A DNA stretch of 64,000 nt, taken from positions 1,314,501 through 1,378,500 of the forward strand of contig WAID01000005.1 in NCBI GenBank assembly GCA_016584495.1, read 5' to 3'. A program made the translations under genes and the position numbers. Shown piece after piece: positions 48,350 to 60,554 of the stretch. Under the pieces are notes generated by a model. It saw nothing but the letters and a program-made list of their open reading frames with translations. It was not told the DNA's origin and searched no databases. Positions within the stretch are counted from its first letter, which is position 1, and each line of letters starts with the position of its first letter. Source of the stretch: Celoporthe dispersa (lineage: Eukaryota > Ascomycota > Sordariomycetes > Diaporthales > Cryphonectriaceae).

Positions 48350-49096
48350 CGCGGGATCATCGTAAGCCCTGTTTGGGGGGCACAGCCTGAACGGCCTCGA
48401 CTGATGCTGCTGAGGAGCGGGCGAGCTCTGGAACCGTACTGGAGTGTCCAATCTAAGCCTCCGTGGCTAGGGCCATAGTAGAAAAATCCCCCAAGATCGC
48501 AGGCTTAGTCACGCACCCCAGCACCAGCTCGTGAGGCTGATTGCCAGCTCTGCACTTGACCTGTTGGGGTCTAGCCTGGTTGCCTGCCGGGCTGCCACTT
48601 TGTTTTCTGCAGTTTTTACGGCAGCCATTTCTGGTCCCTCCTTCGTCGTCATACTGCCCATCGAACTCTCCATCCTTTTTTGTTCCACTTCCATTCAGGT
48701 GCCACTTCTTGTCAACAAAAGTCGCGTCGACCTTGTACTGCTCAACCACCTTGCTGTGACTGTGTAAGTTCTGTCAATACAAACACACACACACACACAC
48801 ACACACACAAGAGGCCATCCTCACCATCAACACAAAGGCCTTGTGTGCTCTCCTCAGCCTCGAGAAGCAGCTTTCCTTTCCCACCCCACTTTGGTGCAGA
48901 GCACACAGTCTGTCACCAGGGTTTGCCTTCTCACAGCCTGTCTCACCTTGTACCTGACAAAAACCCAAGTCATCCCCCTTTCACACCCTCTACTCGGTCA
49001 TAATGAGATTGTTCTCGTGCCAGTAGTCAGTCACCAGCCTCTCTCTCTGCCTCTCTGCCCTCCTCTAGCCATCCAAATTCACCACCACACATTTTG
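48350..49096. promoter_or_regulatory. Shared 5' region of PTH4 and NAB3
   Basis: 747 bases between divergent start codons, including a (CA)n repeat at 48783-48809 in what would be the NAB3 promoter or leader and a pyrimidine-rich stretch just before the NAB3 ATG. No specific operator is recognised. Confidence 0.5.
48783..48809. repeat. (CA)n microsatellite
   Basis: About 13 CA units 290 bases upstream of the NAB3 ATG. Confidence 0.9.
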
Positions 49097-51983
49097 ATGA
49101 CGGACGAGAACCCCGAAATCGTGGCAGCCGCCAACCTCAGCCCGGTCTCGCCTCGTCCTCTGCACAACACATACACCCTACCACAGGTTCTTCCCGATCT
49201 TCAGCACCAGGCCGAGAACCCAGACGTAGTTCCTCTCGAGCCTACCACTTTTCGCACGGCAGCCGCAGCCATGGCCACCACCCAGCCTGAGCAGACCGAC
49301 CCTGCCAACGAGCTCGTCGTCGAGGGCGCCGGCGACGTTGATGCTGCCGCCGAGTCTGACGATGCCAGCATCGCCGACAACGAGAGCTTCGACTACGACG
49401 GCAGCGAGGGCGTAGGCGGCCTGGAGCAGGGAGAAGGTGCGCAGCGCGTCGCGTCGCAGGAGGCGGCTGACGACTATGCGAGGACCTTTGATTCCCCCGG
49501 GCATGAGCAACAACCCGAGGTCGAGATCGAGAATGCGGATGCAGGAGAGCAGGATCAGCAGCAGCCGCCCCAAGAATTTGTATCAGATGCGCCAGAATCC
49601 ATGATCATTTCCCAGCACCCTGACCAGCCTGATGCCGTGCCGACGCGGTCTCCTCCGGCCCAGCAGCCCATCTCCGCTGATGCCCAAGCTCCCAGCCTTG
49701 TCGCAGGAGCCCCGCGGCCCAGCCAAGCCACAAGCCTCACCCAGGACGCCATTGCACCCCGCCCCATCGAGAACGGCAATGAGCAGCAGCCCGTCCCAGC
49801 CGCCCAAGAGGCCGTGCCAGATGCCATCACTCCTTCCACGTCTCCTCCAGCCCACCAGCAGCCGGTGTCATCCCAGCCAGACGAGATAGAGTCCAATGAC
49901 AGGCCCGACGGGGCTGCTGCTGCCCAAGGAGGAGGAGCCGAGGTCGACGTCCAGCCCAAGAACGAGGACGTCGAGATGACCGCCGACAGTCCTGCCGATG
50001 CCACCTCCCTTGACATCCAGAAGCTCGTCGATGAGATCACTGCCAAGGCAGAGGCCACCGACCAGCCATCAGCGACCAACAAACCTGCTGCCACTGTCCA
50101 GTCCACTACTCCATCCCCCACGGATGTAGACCTGTCCTCCCTCCCTCCCAAGCCCGCCCTGACCCAGGAGCAGTCCAAGCAGACGTTCTCTCCGGCTACC
50201 TATCAGCATGCCTCCCTGCCCAGCGCCCCAAGCTTTGCCACGCCTGCCACCGCCGGGCCCCCTCAGCCTTCCTTTGCCAGCAGCAGTGCCGCCCCAGGCA
50301 TGCCTCAACCTCAGACCTTCAATGCCAACCCCGCTTTTGCCTCTTTCCCCAACTCCTTTCCACCTGGCACCGCCCCGCAGCAGCAGGCTCCTGGACAAGA
50401 GGAGCCCGGACTGCAGCAGTCGTACGATGAGTTCCTAGCAGATGAGAGAAAGCACATGGCCGAGGCCAAGTGGGAGCGCTTTCCAGAGGGATCTCGAATC
50501 TTCATTGGTACGACTTGCCCATGCCCTTGGTGCGTGCGTCTTGGTCTTTTTGAGCTGACGAGAGTCCAGGTAACCTGTCTCAAGAACGCGTCTCGAAGAG
50601 AGATGTCTTTGAGCTGTTCGCCCGACACGGCCGGCTAGCACAGATCTCCCTCAAGTCTGCCTATGGCTTCGTCCAATATCACACTGTTGCAGACGCTACC
50701 TCTGCCATGGGTGCCCTCCAGGGTGCCGAGGTCAAGGGTCGAAAGATCAGTAAGCTGTTCTGAAGCGTTCTATCGCTCGAGACTTGCGCTAACCCCGTGT
50801 CAGACCTGGAGATCTCGAGAACACAGAAGACGAAGAAGGACCGCGACCATTCTCCTGCCGGGGACCGCAGAAACCGTGGTGAGCGAGGCAGTCGCAATGC
50901 GGATCGCAACGGCGATCGTTACGACGGACGCAGTGGCGGGCGTCGCGACGAGTTCCGCCAGGGACGCTCCCCATCTCCAAGACGAGGAGACCACCGTGGG
51001 AGACAGGATACCTACACCAGAGACCGTGGCCATCACGACACGTACAGCCGCAAGCGGTCGCGATCTCCTGACGCCTACCAGCGACATGATTCGTATCGGC
51101 GACGGAGCCCAAGCCCGTACGGACGCGGCCGCCAGGAGGCCGATCAGCTCGACATTCCTCGTCGGTATGGCAATGACGTGCCAGACGTGCAGATCCTACT
51201 GATGCAGGAGGTCCACAACGATTTTGTCGACTGGGTGCAGCGGGCCTTCTGGGAGCGCAACATGAGGACGCATGCTATGTTCCTGAGCCCTCGTCTGCCT
51301 CGAGATGCGGTCATCCAGCGACAGGTGCTGGAGGGCGTCCATGGTGTGGTGGAGCTGGATATGCGAGCGCAGAGTACGGCCAAGATCTCGCTCCAGGTCT
51401 TTGACAGGTCTGCTGGTAACAACGTCAGATTCGACCAGTACCAGGAGCTGGACCCCCGATTGCCGCGCAGCTTGTTCTGCGAACCAAGGGGTCTGCCCCA
51501 CAGCAGCCCGCCTACGCTTCACAGCCGCAGCCCGGGTACCCGCCTCAGCCATACGGGGCGCCGGCGGCCGCCTACCCTGCTGCATACCCACAGCCGCCAC
51601 CCCAGCAGTCACCTGCGGCCGCACCAGACCTGGCGAGCCTCGTTGGCCAGCTGAGCCAGATGCCTGGCGTTGATAACTCGGCAGTCCAGGCAATTCTTGC
51701 CTCTCTTCAGCAGCCCGCGCCTTCACACGCGCCGGCCTTGAGCCAACCCCACCATGCGCCACCTCCTTCTGCCCCATCCACGCAAATGGACCTGAACGCG
51801 CTCATCAGCAACATCTCCGCGGCTTCTGCCAACCCCGGCCTGCCTCCAATGGGCCTGCCCGGATACCCTGCACCTCCTTACCAGCAGGGCAACCGCGGAC
51901 CTCATCCACCTGTCGCAGGCTCATCGGACCCCGCCCGAGATGTCGAGAACATCATGGCTACGCTTGCTAGATACCGGCAGTAG
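49097..51983 (+). CDS. NAB3: NAB3-like RNA-binding protein (Nrd1-Nab3 pathway), one frame break
   Basis: Nuclear RNA-binding protein; in yeast Nab3 works with Nrd1 in early termination and processing of non-coding transcripts. A long acidic, Gln/Pro-rich N-terminus is followed by an RRM split by two introns: SRIFIG, then GNLSQERVSKRDVFELFARHG, LAQISLKSAYGFVQYHTVADA and GRKI. Intron 1 is 50508-50569 (GTACGA, branch GCTGACG, CAG); intron 2 is 50750-50803 (54 nt, branch CTAAC). An RGG/SR-like basic region follows (RSPSPRRGDHRGRQD), then the conserved VPDVQILLMQEVHNDFVDWVQRAF block. A missing base at C5 51453-51457 separates QYQELDP from PIAAQLVLRTKG. The Pro/Gln-rich C-terminus ends in a helix (DVENIMATLARYRQ). 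Corrected length is 923 aa. Start is the ATG at 49097 (MTDENPEIV). Confidence 0.87.
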
Positions 51984-53069
51984 CTGTTGTATTCCAGCCT
52001 AGGCCAAAGGCCATGGAAGGCGTCGAGGTTGACTGGCCGGGTTCTATTGGCCCGAGCCTGTCTTGGATCGAGAGACATCCTATCCCCACGGCAGTTCTGA
52101 TGCCTCTGAAACTCGAATAGAACCCAGTTCTTGAAAAAGTTCTCAAGAGTGATTGGTAGCTCCGGGGATGGCCAGCATCATATCCTATGGACAGACTGTG
52201 TCGGCTCAAGAGGATGAGCCAACGCCGGGTGATGTCCAAACGATGACAGGAGGAGGCCTATGTCCCGCAACGGACGCTTAATGGACGACGAGGATCCTCA
52301 GAGTTACAGGCAACCGGCTCGTCGGGAATGGCAGGGGCCTTCTAATTAGCCACACCCCTCTTATGATCATGTACTTGGAATTGAGGGCACAGAGGATAGA
52401 AGCTTAATCCAGTTGCTGTGCTTTCCTAGAACCCCGATGCAGGCGTATGCGTGACCACCTTCACATCCCCGGTACTGTGCTTGTTATGATGTTATCATAG
52501 TCATCGAGATGTGTCGAGGGCCTGCCGCGAAGTGTAACCCTATTCTCTCAACAATAAGAACGCCAAGTTGATTCCGTCATAAGTACTGACTTGTACGTAC
52601 CATGCATGAACTGAGTAGATTGGCAAAGACTAAAGTGAACTCCAACCCGATCCTGTCCAATGCATGACTTTGAGGTTACTTAGCCTAAAGCAGAGCTCAG
52701 GAGAGGCACGCTCGCACTTGGTAGCACACAGGACATTACCGCTAGGGTTTCGTGGATTTTTTCGGTCGACGTTGCCGTGATTTGTCTTCTATATCTGAGG
52801 TGTGAGTGGTAATTTACATTTCTGTACATTGTCCGTATATCTTTACAACCATCTATCTGTCTATCGCGCCTCTAGGAACGCCCGGGGCATGCTCGAGGTT
52901 TAACCACCTCATTTTTTTGTTTTTTTTGTTTCTTGGTACAGGCCACTCATCAACCCACGGCGGCTCGCAGCTCGATAGCAGGATATAGTGGCACCGAGCA
53001 GACGAGCCTCCCTAGAGATACCGATCCCAGTCGTCGGAGTGATCCCTAGCGAAAGCACGCACCCGCGCC
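51984..53069. other. Convergent intergenic region NAB3 / LETM1-domain gene
   Basis: About 1.1 kb of 3' flanking DNA, AT-richer near 52780-52930, with a T-rich patch at 52910-52930. No gene is supported. Confidence 0.5.
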
Positions 53070-54184
53070 TCATCCAGACCCCCAGGCCTCCCCAGCACCA
53101 GCATAGCCGCGACGAGCACAGACCTCCCTCACCCCACACGCCTCCAGAGGACCACCTGCCGCAGCCACCGCCAGCCACCGCCGCAGGTCCTCCCTAGCAT
53201 CCTCGGCATCCCGGTCCAGCACGTCGAGGCCCCTATCCTCGCACGCAAGCCTCACCTCCTCGACCTCGAGCACCGCGGCGCCGCCCGCCTGCGCGAGAAG
53301 CGCATCATCCTCTGCCAGGAACGCCAGGTGGCCGCGCAGTCTCCGGCGCGCGAGGAGGGCGACTGCCGCGTCGGGGAGGGCGAGGCGGTCCCACAGGGAG
53401 GAGACGAGGCCGAGGGACCGAGCAATGTGCGACGCGGCGCGCGCCGGGCCGAGGGCGGCGGGGCGATCCTCCTGGCCCTCCTCCGCTGTTTTGCCTTCTT
53501 GGAGCTCTTCGTGCAGCCGTGCGGCCGAGGTGGCGCGCCTCGCCTCGGCGCGGCGCCGTAGCGCTTCGACCTGGCGCGGGATGCGGCAGGTCAAGGGCAC
53601 GACGCCTGGGAGGCCGAGGACGATGAAGGGGTGAGCTCGCCGCAGACGAGCAGGACGAGGGCGAAGAGGGGCAGGCGGCGGATGTCGTGGCGCCAGCGGC
53701 GGCGCAGGAGGAAGGTCGAGCGAGTGGTAGTGCCGACGGCGCGGGTGGTGGCCGGGGTTGTGGCGGCGCCCGCGTCGGAGCGCGGGATGCCGGAGGCTGT
53801 GTCTAGGGACCAGACGAGGCGGGTGTTGAGGTAGATGTTTCGCAGGCCTGTCTTGTAGAAGGTGAGGTAGGCCTTGCCTGTGGCGAAGAGGTGCTTGAAG
53901 GTGCTCGTGTCGGGGCCGCGGGCCGGGAGCTCGAGGGGTGGGGGACGCGTGGTCGAGGGCGGGTTGGCGGCGGTGGAGGACGAGGACGAGGAGCTGGACG
54001 TGGTGATGATGCTGTCACCTGCTCCTGCTATCCTGCTCGGGTGCGGCGGTTGTTCTATCGAGAGGAGGGAGGCTGTCGAGCTCAAGGACCGCGACGTGCT
54101 GCGCGGTGATCGTTGGAGGCATGCCTGAACGTACTGCCGAGGCGCGGCATGGCGGAAGGATGTGCATCCTAAATGTAGGCTCAT
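53070..54184 (-). CDS. Mitochondrial LETM1 ribosome-binding-domain protein, one frame break
   Basis: Inner-membrane protein with a LETM1-type domain; relatives act in potassium/proton balance and mitoribosome anchoring. The N-terminus looks like a presequence (MSLHLGCTSFRHAAPRQY, then many Arg/Ser). The segment FYKTGLRNIYLNTRLVWSL precedes the membrane-anchoring core LPLFALVLLVCGELTPFIVLGLPGVVPLTCR. The C-terminal ribosome-binding-like region runs HIARSLGLVSSLWDRLALPD to EVRLACEDRGLDVLDR. A missing base in G4 53628-53631 breaks the core after GELTP; restoring it gives 371 aa. The start is uncertain, since an in-frame ATG also exists at 54235. Very GC- and Ala-rich in its C-terminal half. The weak match to canonical LETM1 suggests a shorter fungal paralogue. 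Confidence 0.75.
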
Positions 54185-54632
54185 TTGGACGTCAATGGAG
54201 GTGCGCAGGATGCGCAATTGGGTTGTTGGTGTCATCTCATCATCGTTGGGTGTTTTTTTGTGTTTGTGTGTATGTGTGTGTGTGTATTGCTAGGAAAACT
54301 TGGTGACCTAATAGAGATTGACGCATTCATTAATTACGTCAATCACTAAAGCACCGCTAAGCTAGGCGAGCTAGATGGTTTCGGTTCAGGGGGGTGCCCC
54401 TGTATTTTTACTCTATACTTGGTACTTATTGGGGACTCCCCCTCTCTGGACAAAAGAAAACCAAGAGAAAATGATTTTCCTAGCGAGGGGAGGAAAATAG
54501 AGTCGTAGAAAAAAGACAGTTCTCATAAACCCTTCCAATAGCTGTAAAGAGAGAACTATAGTCGGGATGAGGGACCGGAGAGGGCTCTGGCCTGAGTTCA
54601 GCTCGTGTCCAACCCGCCAGGAGTTTTAATTA
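54185..54632. other. Intergenic region with small inverted repeat
   Basis: 5' flank of the LETM1-domain gene and 3' flank of the RidA gene. Two 8-base arms, GATTGACG at 54316-54323 and CGTCAATC at 54337-54344, form a perfect inverted repeat with a 13-base loop. A short TG-rich stretch lies at 54255-54285. No gene is seen. Confidence 0.55.
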
Positions 54633-55213
54633 TCATCCCACATACGCTGTACATTCAATCTCCACGTCCGTGTTGAAGGGCAGCTGCTTCACAGCAACGC
54701 AAGTCCGGCACTTGGTAAAAATGATGAGCATACATACACACGACATCTTACAACAGAGAAAATGAGGAGAGAGGTGGACGAGAAGGACAGGGAGGCGGTC
54801 TGCTCACAGGCTTCGGGTTGGAGGTGAAGAACTCGTCATACGCCTCATTCATCGTCGCAAAGTCATCCATGGTCGTGATGAAGACATTCACCTTGACCAC
54901 ATTACGCATGCCGCTCCCAGCCTCCTCGAGCACAGCCTGAAGGTTCTTGAGGGCTTGTCTCTAAGACAACATCGCCAACGCCCCCCGCGCGCGCAAAATT
55001 AGTCTTGTCGAACTGATAAGTGAGGCTTTAGGGAGGAGGGAGATTTGTATGTACCGCTCTGTCCTTGACGGTCCCCTCGACGATCTGCTTCGTCGCCGGG
55101 TCCAGTCCGATGTTCCCGGAGCAGTAGACCATGCCGTTGTACTTGACGGCCTGCGAGAACTGCGGGAGGGGCTGCGGTGCCGCGCTGGTGTGGACGCCCT
55201 CGATCTTGCTCAT
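54633..55213 (-). CDS. RidA/YjgF/UK114-family protein (Mmf1/Hmf1-like)
   Basis: Small trimeric enzyme family that hydrolyses reactive enamine/imine intermediates formed by amino-acid dehydratases. Three exons: 55055-55213 (MSKIEGVHTSAAPQ through FSQAVKYNGMVYCSGNIG), 54808-54960 (RQALKNLQAVLEEAGSG through YDEFFTSNPKP) and 54633-54710 (CRTCVAVKQLPFNTDVEIE). Introns are 54961-55054 (94 nt, GTACAT...TAG) and 54711-54807 (97 nt, GTGAGC...AAG). The arginine of CRTCVAVKQLP is the substrate-binding residue, and the Tyr/Gly positions of the family are kept. Total 129 aa, typical, with no frame break. There is no clear presequence, so a cytosolic form (Hmf1-like) is more likely than a mitochondrial one. 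Confidence 0.92.
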
Positions 55214-56222
55214 CTTGTTCTTGGGTGGAGGTTTTCTAGAGAGGAGTGTGGACTAATCGAGAATGGAATTAATATCAGAGGTGCCGCTTGGAATTGTAAG
55301 GAGATGAATGTTGTGGCGCTGTCAGTGATGAGCGGCGAGTGTTATCGTTCGCATGGGCAATGAGAAAGACTGAAGGTTAACAGCGGACCGAGGCCGGCTA
55401 GATGCGGCCCGGTATCGCGCCGGAGCCCGACAGTTTCGCACGGTGTTATATATTTTGCACCACGTCGGCGCCTCACTTGATTCGTTACCATTGAAAAGAC
55501 CTACTCTTGTATATCTCCCACCCTCGACGAGCCAGCGACGGCCATCAAGACGATGCATGTGGGTGGGAAAAGCCTTGTACGGATAGGGGAAATCATCCGA
55601 CTGCTTATGATTTCTTGTCCAAAGACTAAAGAGTGACTGAAGGTTAGATTTCTGGAGACTATCTAGGAGTGCCTGAAATGGCCTATATAAATGCGAACCA
55701 AAGCATTGAACTGATCGTCAGAGTCCCCATTGACAATACCACCCTTTGGAGGGATGAAGACATTTGTCGCCATCTGCTGATGATGGCGGACAACGAGGGT
55801 TTTTCATCATCATTTCTCATAAGCACCGTGCCCAAACCCATACCCATAACCATACCCGTCGTGAATCATTGACCAACGCCAACCAGTGTACCTTTGCTGC
55901 TTGAGACAATACACCTTACCTAATTTGTCATCTCTATCATCCCCTTCACAGCCCTCTATTTCCTCTTGCTGCGGGATTCTTCATTTTTTCTCTTTCCCCT
56001 TCCTCTTAGACTGTCTCTCCTTTTCCCTCTTCCCTCCATCCTCTCTGCTTCCGATTCATAGCAGGCATGGAAGGTTGCTGTTACCTTGATCTAACACTCC
56101 GCTAGGCCCGCGGACGACGACATCTTGGTGCTGCAAGACAACATCAACAACATGAGCGACGATAACACTGACAATAACACAGACACCCCAGAGACGCGAC
56201 AAACAAGACATGCTCACCCTGA
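55214..56222. other. Intergenic region RidA / small gene A
   Basis: RidA promoter and the 3' flank of the next minus-strand gene. A pyrimidine-rich tract lies at 55925-56050. Short frames only; no gene is supported. Confidence 0.45.
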
Positions 56223-57038
56223 TCAAGTCCTGGCAGCCCCATCGGCAGGGTATGTATCATCGAATTGGGAGCCAATGCCTAGGAGGAAATCATCGCTGTT
56301 CCCCGCGGCGTTGCCATTGGTGGTTGGGTAGCCGTTGGACAGCACCGTGGCGGGGTTGGTGGCCATCACGCCAGCGTGGCGCTGGCTGGCCTGGGCTGCA
56401 GCAGAGCGGGCGGCGTTGCCCTGGTGGCTGGGTCGGCCGCCGTGGCTCGTGCCATTGATGAATGGCGCGCTGCGACTGTGCCTTTCTATCAGCGACTGGG
56501 ATGTTGCGCCTTTTGGTGGGGCACAGGAAGCAAGATCATGATGAGATGGCCTGGCCGCGCCTGACAGTACGGACTTGGGCGGGGTTCCTCCTGCCATCAC
56601 AGCACGGGGTCACACCGCATCCTAGACGCAAGGTGGAACGGAGACACAGATAGAGGGAAAGTAAGTAGAAATAAGGAAGAGACAGATAGGGTAGAGGGGG
56701 AACGAGGGACTTAGATGCAAACAGTAATGTGATTGGAGGGCGGAGGGGTGCCAGAAGAGTAGCGATAGAGCAGAGAGAGAAGCGGGTAGCGATAGAATGA
56801 ACCGACAAGGGGGAGCGACAGAGAGGGACACCAAGACCGCAAGGCAGAAAAACATCAACAGAGAGAAGGGGAATACGAAGAGGGGCGACAGACAAAAATC
56901 AAGAATCCGACCTCAGATTGAACGACCGTAGGTCAACAGGAAGACAGACGAGAAAGAGATAGAAGACAAAATGTAAGACATATCGACATACCCTGATGCT
57001 ACGGAGCCCTGATGCGCTAGCGTGGACGTCGCGGGCAT
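56223..57038 (-). CDS. Hypothetical small protein, member A of a local family
   Basis: Not recognised. A short first exon (57038-56992, MPATSTLAHQGSVAS) ends at a consensus donor GTATGT in phase 2. A long pyrimidine-rich stretch follows, then an acceptor TCTAG with an exon from about 56621. The main open frame (from about 56600) encodes a Ser/Ala/Asn-rich disordered chain (SHGGRPSHQGNAARSAAAQ) ending SDDFLLGIGSQFDDTYPADG near the stop. In this model the intron is 370 nt. Direct joining needs one extra base, for example in the C4 run of the second exon near 56605-56608, to enter the main frame. The first exon resembles those at 61284 and 63218 and the tail resembles that of member B. No signal peptide or known domain is seen. 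Confidence 0.45.
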
Positions 57039-60000
57039 TGTCACGGGGAAAGGATCGAGTCACGATCCCAGCTGGAAACTCTGGAAAATACAACTGTGTC
57101 CGGAGCAGCTGTCAAAATTATCAGACACTATTTCGAAAGAGGAATGCAGGTGCGGTATATGATTGAACATCATCACGTCAACGGCGGGACGTCACTGATG
57201 TTGGCAGGCATGAGCTGTGCATACTCATCCTCATTCATCCATGACTACTTTGTGGGCTTTGACACTTGATTTATAAAAGATTTTACTTACCAGAAACAGA
57301 GCGACGGACTGGACCCTTCACCTCTTCCAGTTGAAATAGACGGTATGAATGTCAGGGAAAGTTATCGCGAGGGTATAAGGGAAGACGACTGATTGTGGGT
57401 AGAATGTTAAGTCCCAGGTTTCTAGAGAAAGACATGTATGGCAACTCAGACTATTCATCTCGCTCGGGTGGAAGAAGGATAAGAAGGCAGCTGGGTAGTC
57501 CGGCGGCGAGACCTGTTGCTCTTTATGTTGGGTTCCATAGACTCTGCCTGAGCTTCACAAATGTAACGACTCGAACACAAGCAATCCTGTTTTATAGGAC
57601 ACGGCACAACTCCGACAGCAAGGAGAAACACTCCGGTGTTTGTTTATGAGGCCTTACCATATTAGGAGCGGTGTACTTTCCTTAAATTTGGTGGGTGAGA
57701 CGGCTTTAAAGGACTCCACCCCCTCTACGAGTGACCACCTCCGCCATATCGTCCGCGAATCCCCAGCGACTCACTAATTAACTTGGGGGGCGGGGGGCCG
57801 CTTTGCTCCCTGGCGCCCCCCCCCCAAAAAAAAAAAAGCTACCACAGAAGAAAAAAACCAGAGGGCAATAAGCTTGAGGATGATACTACGAGCAAGCCAA
57901 GGGCCCGTCTTATCAATGTAGCGCAGCTACACACCGCCCCTAGCGCAGCTTTTTATTGGTGCGGACCACAACGCTGACGCCCCGAGCCATGTACCCCTAG
58001 GATGATCAGGTTTTGAGCGCAAATATGTCTACTGAACAAGAACAATCAATGTTGCTATGGTGTGTCACTCGTGACTGTTGATCCAAAACGTCGCCGGTCA
58101 TTCCAAGCTTAGCGCCAACGGGAACTAAGGGCGCGAATGAGGATGGGCCGCACCGAGGCAGCACTAGACAAGCCAAGGTTGGGAATTTATAGGTACAATT
58201 TTTGCCACCGGATTGTGTTCCGCGATGTTCCATGTCAGCAAGATGGCTTCCCTCGTCCTCTGTCCTCACGTCCATATTTGGTACCCCAATACCATGAAGT
58301 AGATCCGCCATGTCCTTTTTGTCATGTCAGCCACACCGGTGAGCTGCAGTGCGCCGCCGTCTCCCTCTTAGATGCGAAAACCCCATGTCGGCAGGGCTGT
58401 CGAGGGTGCCCTCGGTTCCATAAATTTGGACCCGCGCTCCGGGTTGCCACACGCGCCTGTGTGGCCGGATCGCAGCCTAGCACCTTCGGCTCCGTAGTGA
58501 GGTCATTACATCCCAGATGAAAAGAGCGACCTCAGAAGACCTTGACAACGCTTCTCAGCAACAAGAAATCACAGAATTCTGGGGGGAGGGAGGGAGAGGG
58601 GAATCCTGAAATACCCTCTACTGCTCAGATATGAAGTATGGACTCTTCTATTCCCATTTTTGTTGCACCAAGAGGCTGAAATCCCGAGTTCAATGTTCGC
58701 AGGTTGACTGGATCTGGTAGCGATCTGTCTTTCACGGAGGCTCTTTTTTGGTCCCCGCCAGTACCCGGCAGGCTGCAGTAGCCCGAGGTGCCATGGTGCC
58801 CATGTTCGAGGTCAGGTGGTCGTCGCCTGCTCGCCTAGTTGGTGGATGGGTCCACCGGCACGATCCCGTAGCGGCCCCGGCAATGTGACCTCGATGACAG
58901 TGCTGACATCAGTAGAGTCTGTCGGCATGTTGACGACATAGTAGATCGAACATCAGCATCATGGCTCGTTCATCGTAGGATGTCTACATACATCCAGACA
59001 TGAGAACAAGACTAGCGCCAGCCTCACTACTATGTTTTACCCACAGTCGCTTGACGCTCCATTTTCGCTTGCGAGAGCCACAAAAACAAACCCATACTAC
59101 CAATCGCAGGCCGCTGGGGTTGGCGTCCCACAATCGCAGGCCAGCTGTGATGGCAAGGCTGCCCTTTATCCGAGGAAGCCGCCTAACCCCAAGCGCGTGT
59201 GCATGACGCCCCCTCCCTCCCACTGGTGGGCCCTGTCTGTCAACAAAGGAGGCTGCCAAGGGCGGGAAGGGAAGTGATTGGTCCTCATTAGCGCAACACA
59301 CACAGAAACGTTCGTTCTCATCCTTGACCCAGGCAATAATAGAAGGGCCTGGACTCCTCTTGACCATCCCCGCCGGCTAGCCATTCTCCGCCCTGACACG
59401 CTGCAGAATCCGAAACTTTAATCTCTCGTCTTTCGATTTCCTCGCTCCGGGGCGTAACGACTGGCCTAGTCCGAATAGAGCAGTAAAATACGACTGCGTG
59501 CTCTAAGAGTACTTGAGAACCATGGCATCTTGATGGCTGTTCTATATAGTAGATACACGGTTTGATTGATTAGTAACAGCCAATTGTCGGCCTCTATGAA
59601 ACTAACCTAAAAATTGATCCTGCGCGGTCTTCCGCTCGGCCTGATGGTAACAATCTCGGAAGCGTGAGCTTTGGCTTCAGTGTGGTCGTACGTCTCAGTG
59701 GCAGTGGACACGGTGTGACATGCACACGCGAATATGAGACCCTGACTACTAGCTATGAAGGCGCATGGGCTTGTTGCGTCGCTCTCCGAGTTCAGAAATC
59801 AGCCTGACTCTATATCACATCATCTATCGGGAAACCCTCCTCCTGCATTCTATTATTGTGTAGAGTGGATATCATCATGTATTGCACATACAAAAGTAAT
59901 GCACCTCCTGCTGTTGGTGGGCGGCATGCATTCATATTTTCAGATACTCGTGGCTGCCGCCTGGTGTTGGCCGTCTCTCTCGAGTGCCGCCCTCTGCCCT

Positions 60001-60554
60001 GGGTTGAGGTGAAAGTAGCTTGAGTGAGTCATCTAGTATTATAACTCGAATTATAGAGAGGGGGGATCAGGCTATGAGCTCCTTCAATGTGTTCCTGTCT
60101 TCTGGAATATAGTTTTGGAGCTTGAAGTATGCCCCTTGACCTAGAGCAACTATGTTGGAACGATGGTAACGCTTCTACCTTCCAACTAGAAGCTCTAGGG
60201 GTAGACTCTAGTTTTACGATTGACTAGGTAGATGGGGATACTTCTGGTTGCTATATTTTTTGCAGAGTGCGAGTTGATTTTGAGCACCAAATAGTGAAAT
60301 AGTCCCATACGTGGATGAGGACACTCGGTTGTGAAGGCGGTAGAGACCAACAAGGGATCTTGACCGACGGAATTTGCACACTGTGTTTGTAACATGACAC
60401 GATTTGACTTCCTGATGAGCTAACAGACTGTGTCAGGGTAATCCCCGCTTATAAGCAAACTTCGTCGCGCAGACGGTCCGTTCCGCGACCCATAGCCCAC
60501 AAGTCCCACACCAAGCACGAGTGGAGCCAGACCCGAGAGGAGTTTGGCGTCTCG
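57039..60554. other. Gene-poor region between small genes A and B
   Basis: 3.5 kb with no frame that looks coding and fewer microsatellites than the left part of the window. It includes the TATA-like element of gene A and a C10/A12 junction at about 57818-57837 next to a G-rich patch. Nothing transposon-like could be demonstrated. Confidence 0.45.
57268..57276 (-). promoter_or_regulatory. TATA-like element upstream of small gene A
   Basis: TATAAATCA on the minus strand, about 230 bases before the gene A ATG, inside an 11-base string (CTTGATTTATA read on plus) that also occurs upstream of gene C. Confidence 0.4.

Noticed and set aside
2228..54184. Programmed ribosomal frameshifting or widespread pseudogenisation as the cause of the frame breaks
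   Set aside because: Breaks go in both directions, sit in ordinary short homopolymers without a heptamer-plus-pseudoknot arrangement, and hit many unrelated essential genes. Assembly error explains them more simply.
57700..57840. Possible transposon end (G-rich/C-rich patch next to TTAATTAA-like sequence)
   Set aside because: No matching terminal inverted repeat, target duplication or transposase remnant could be found.
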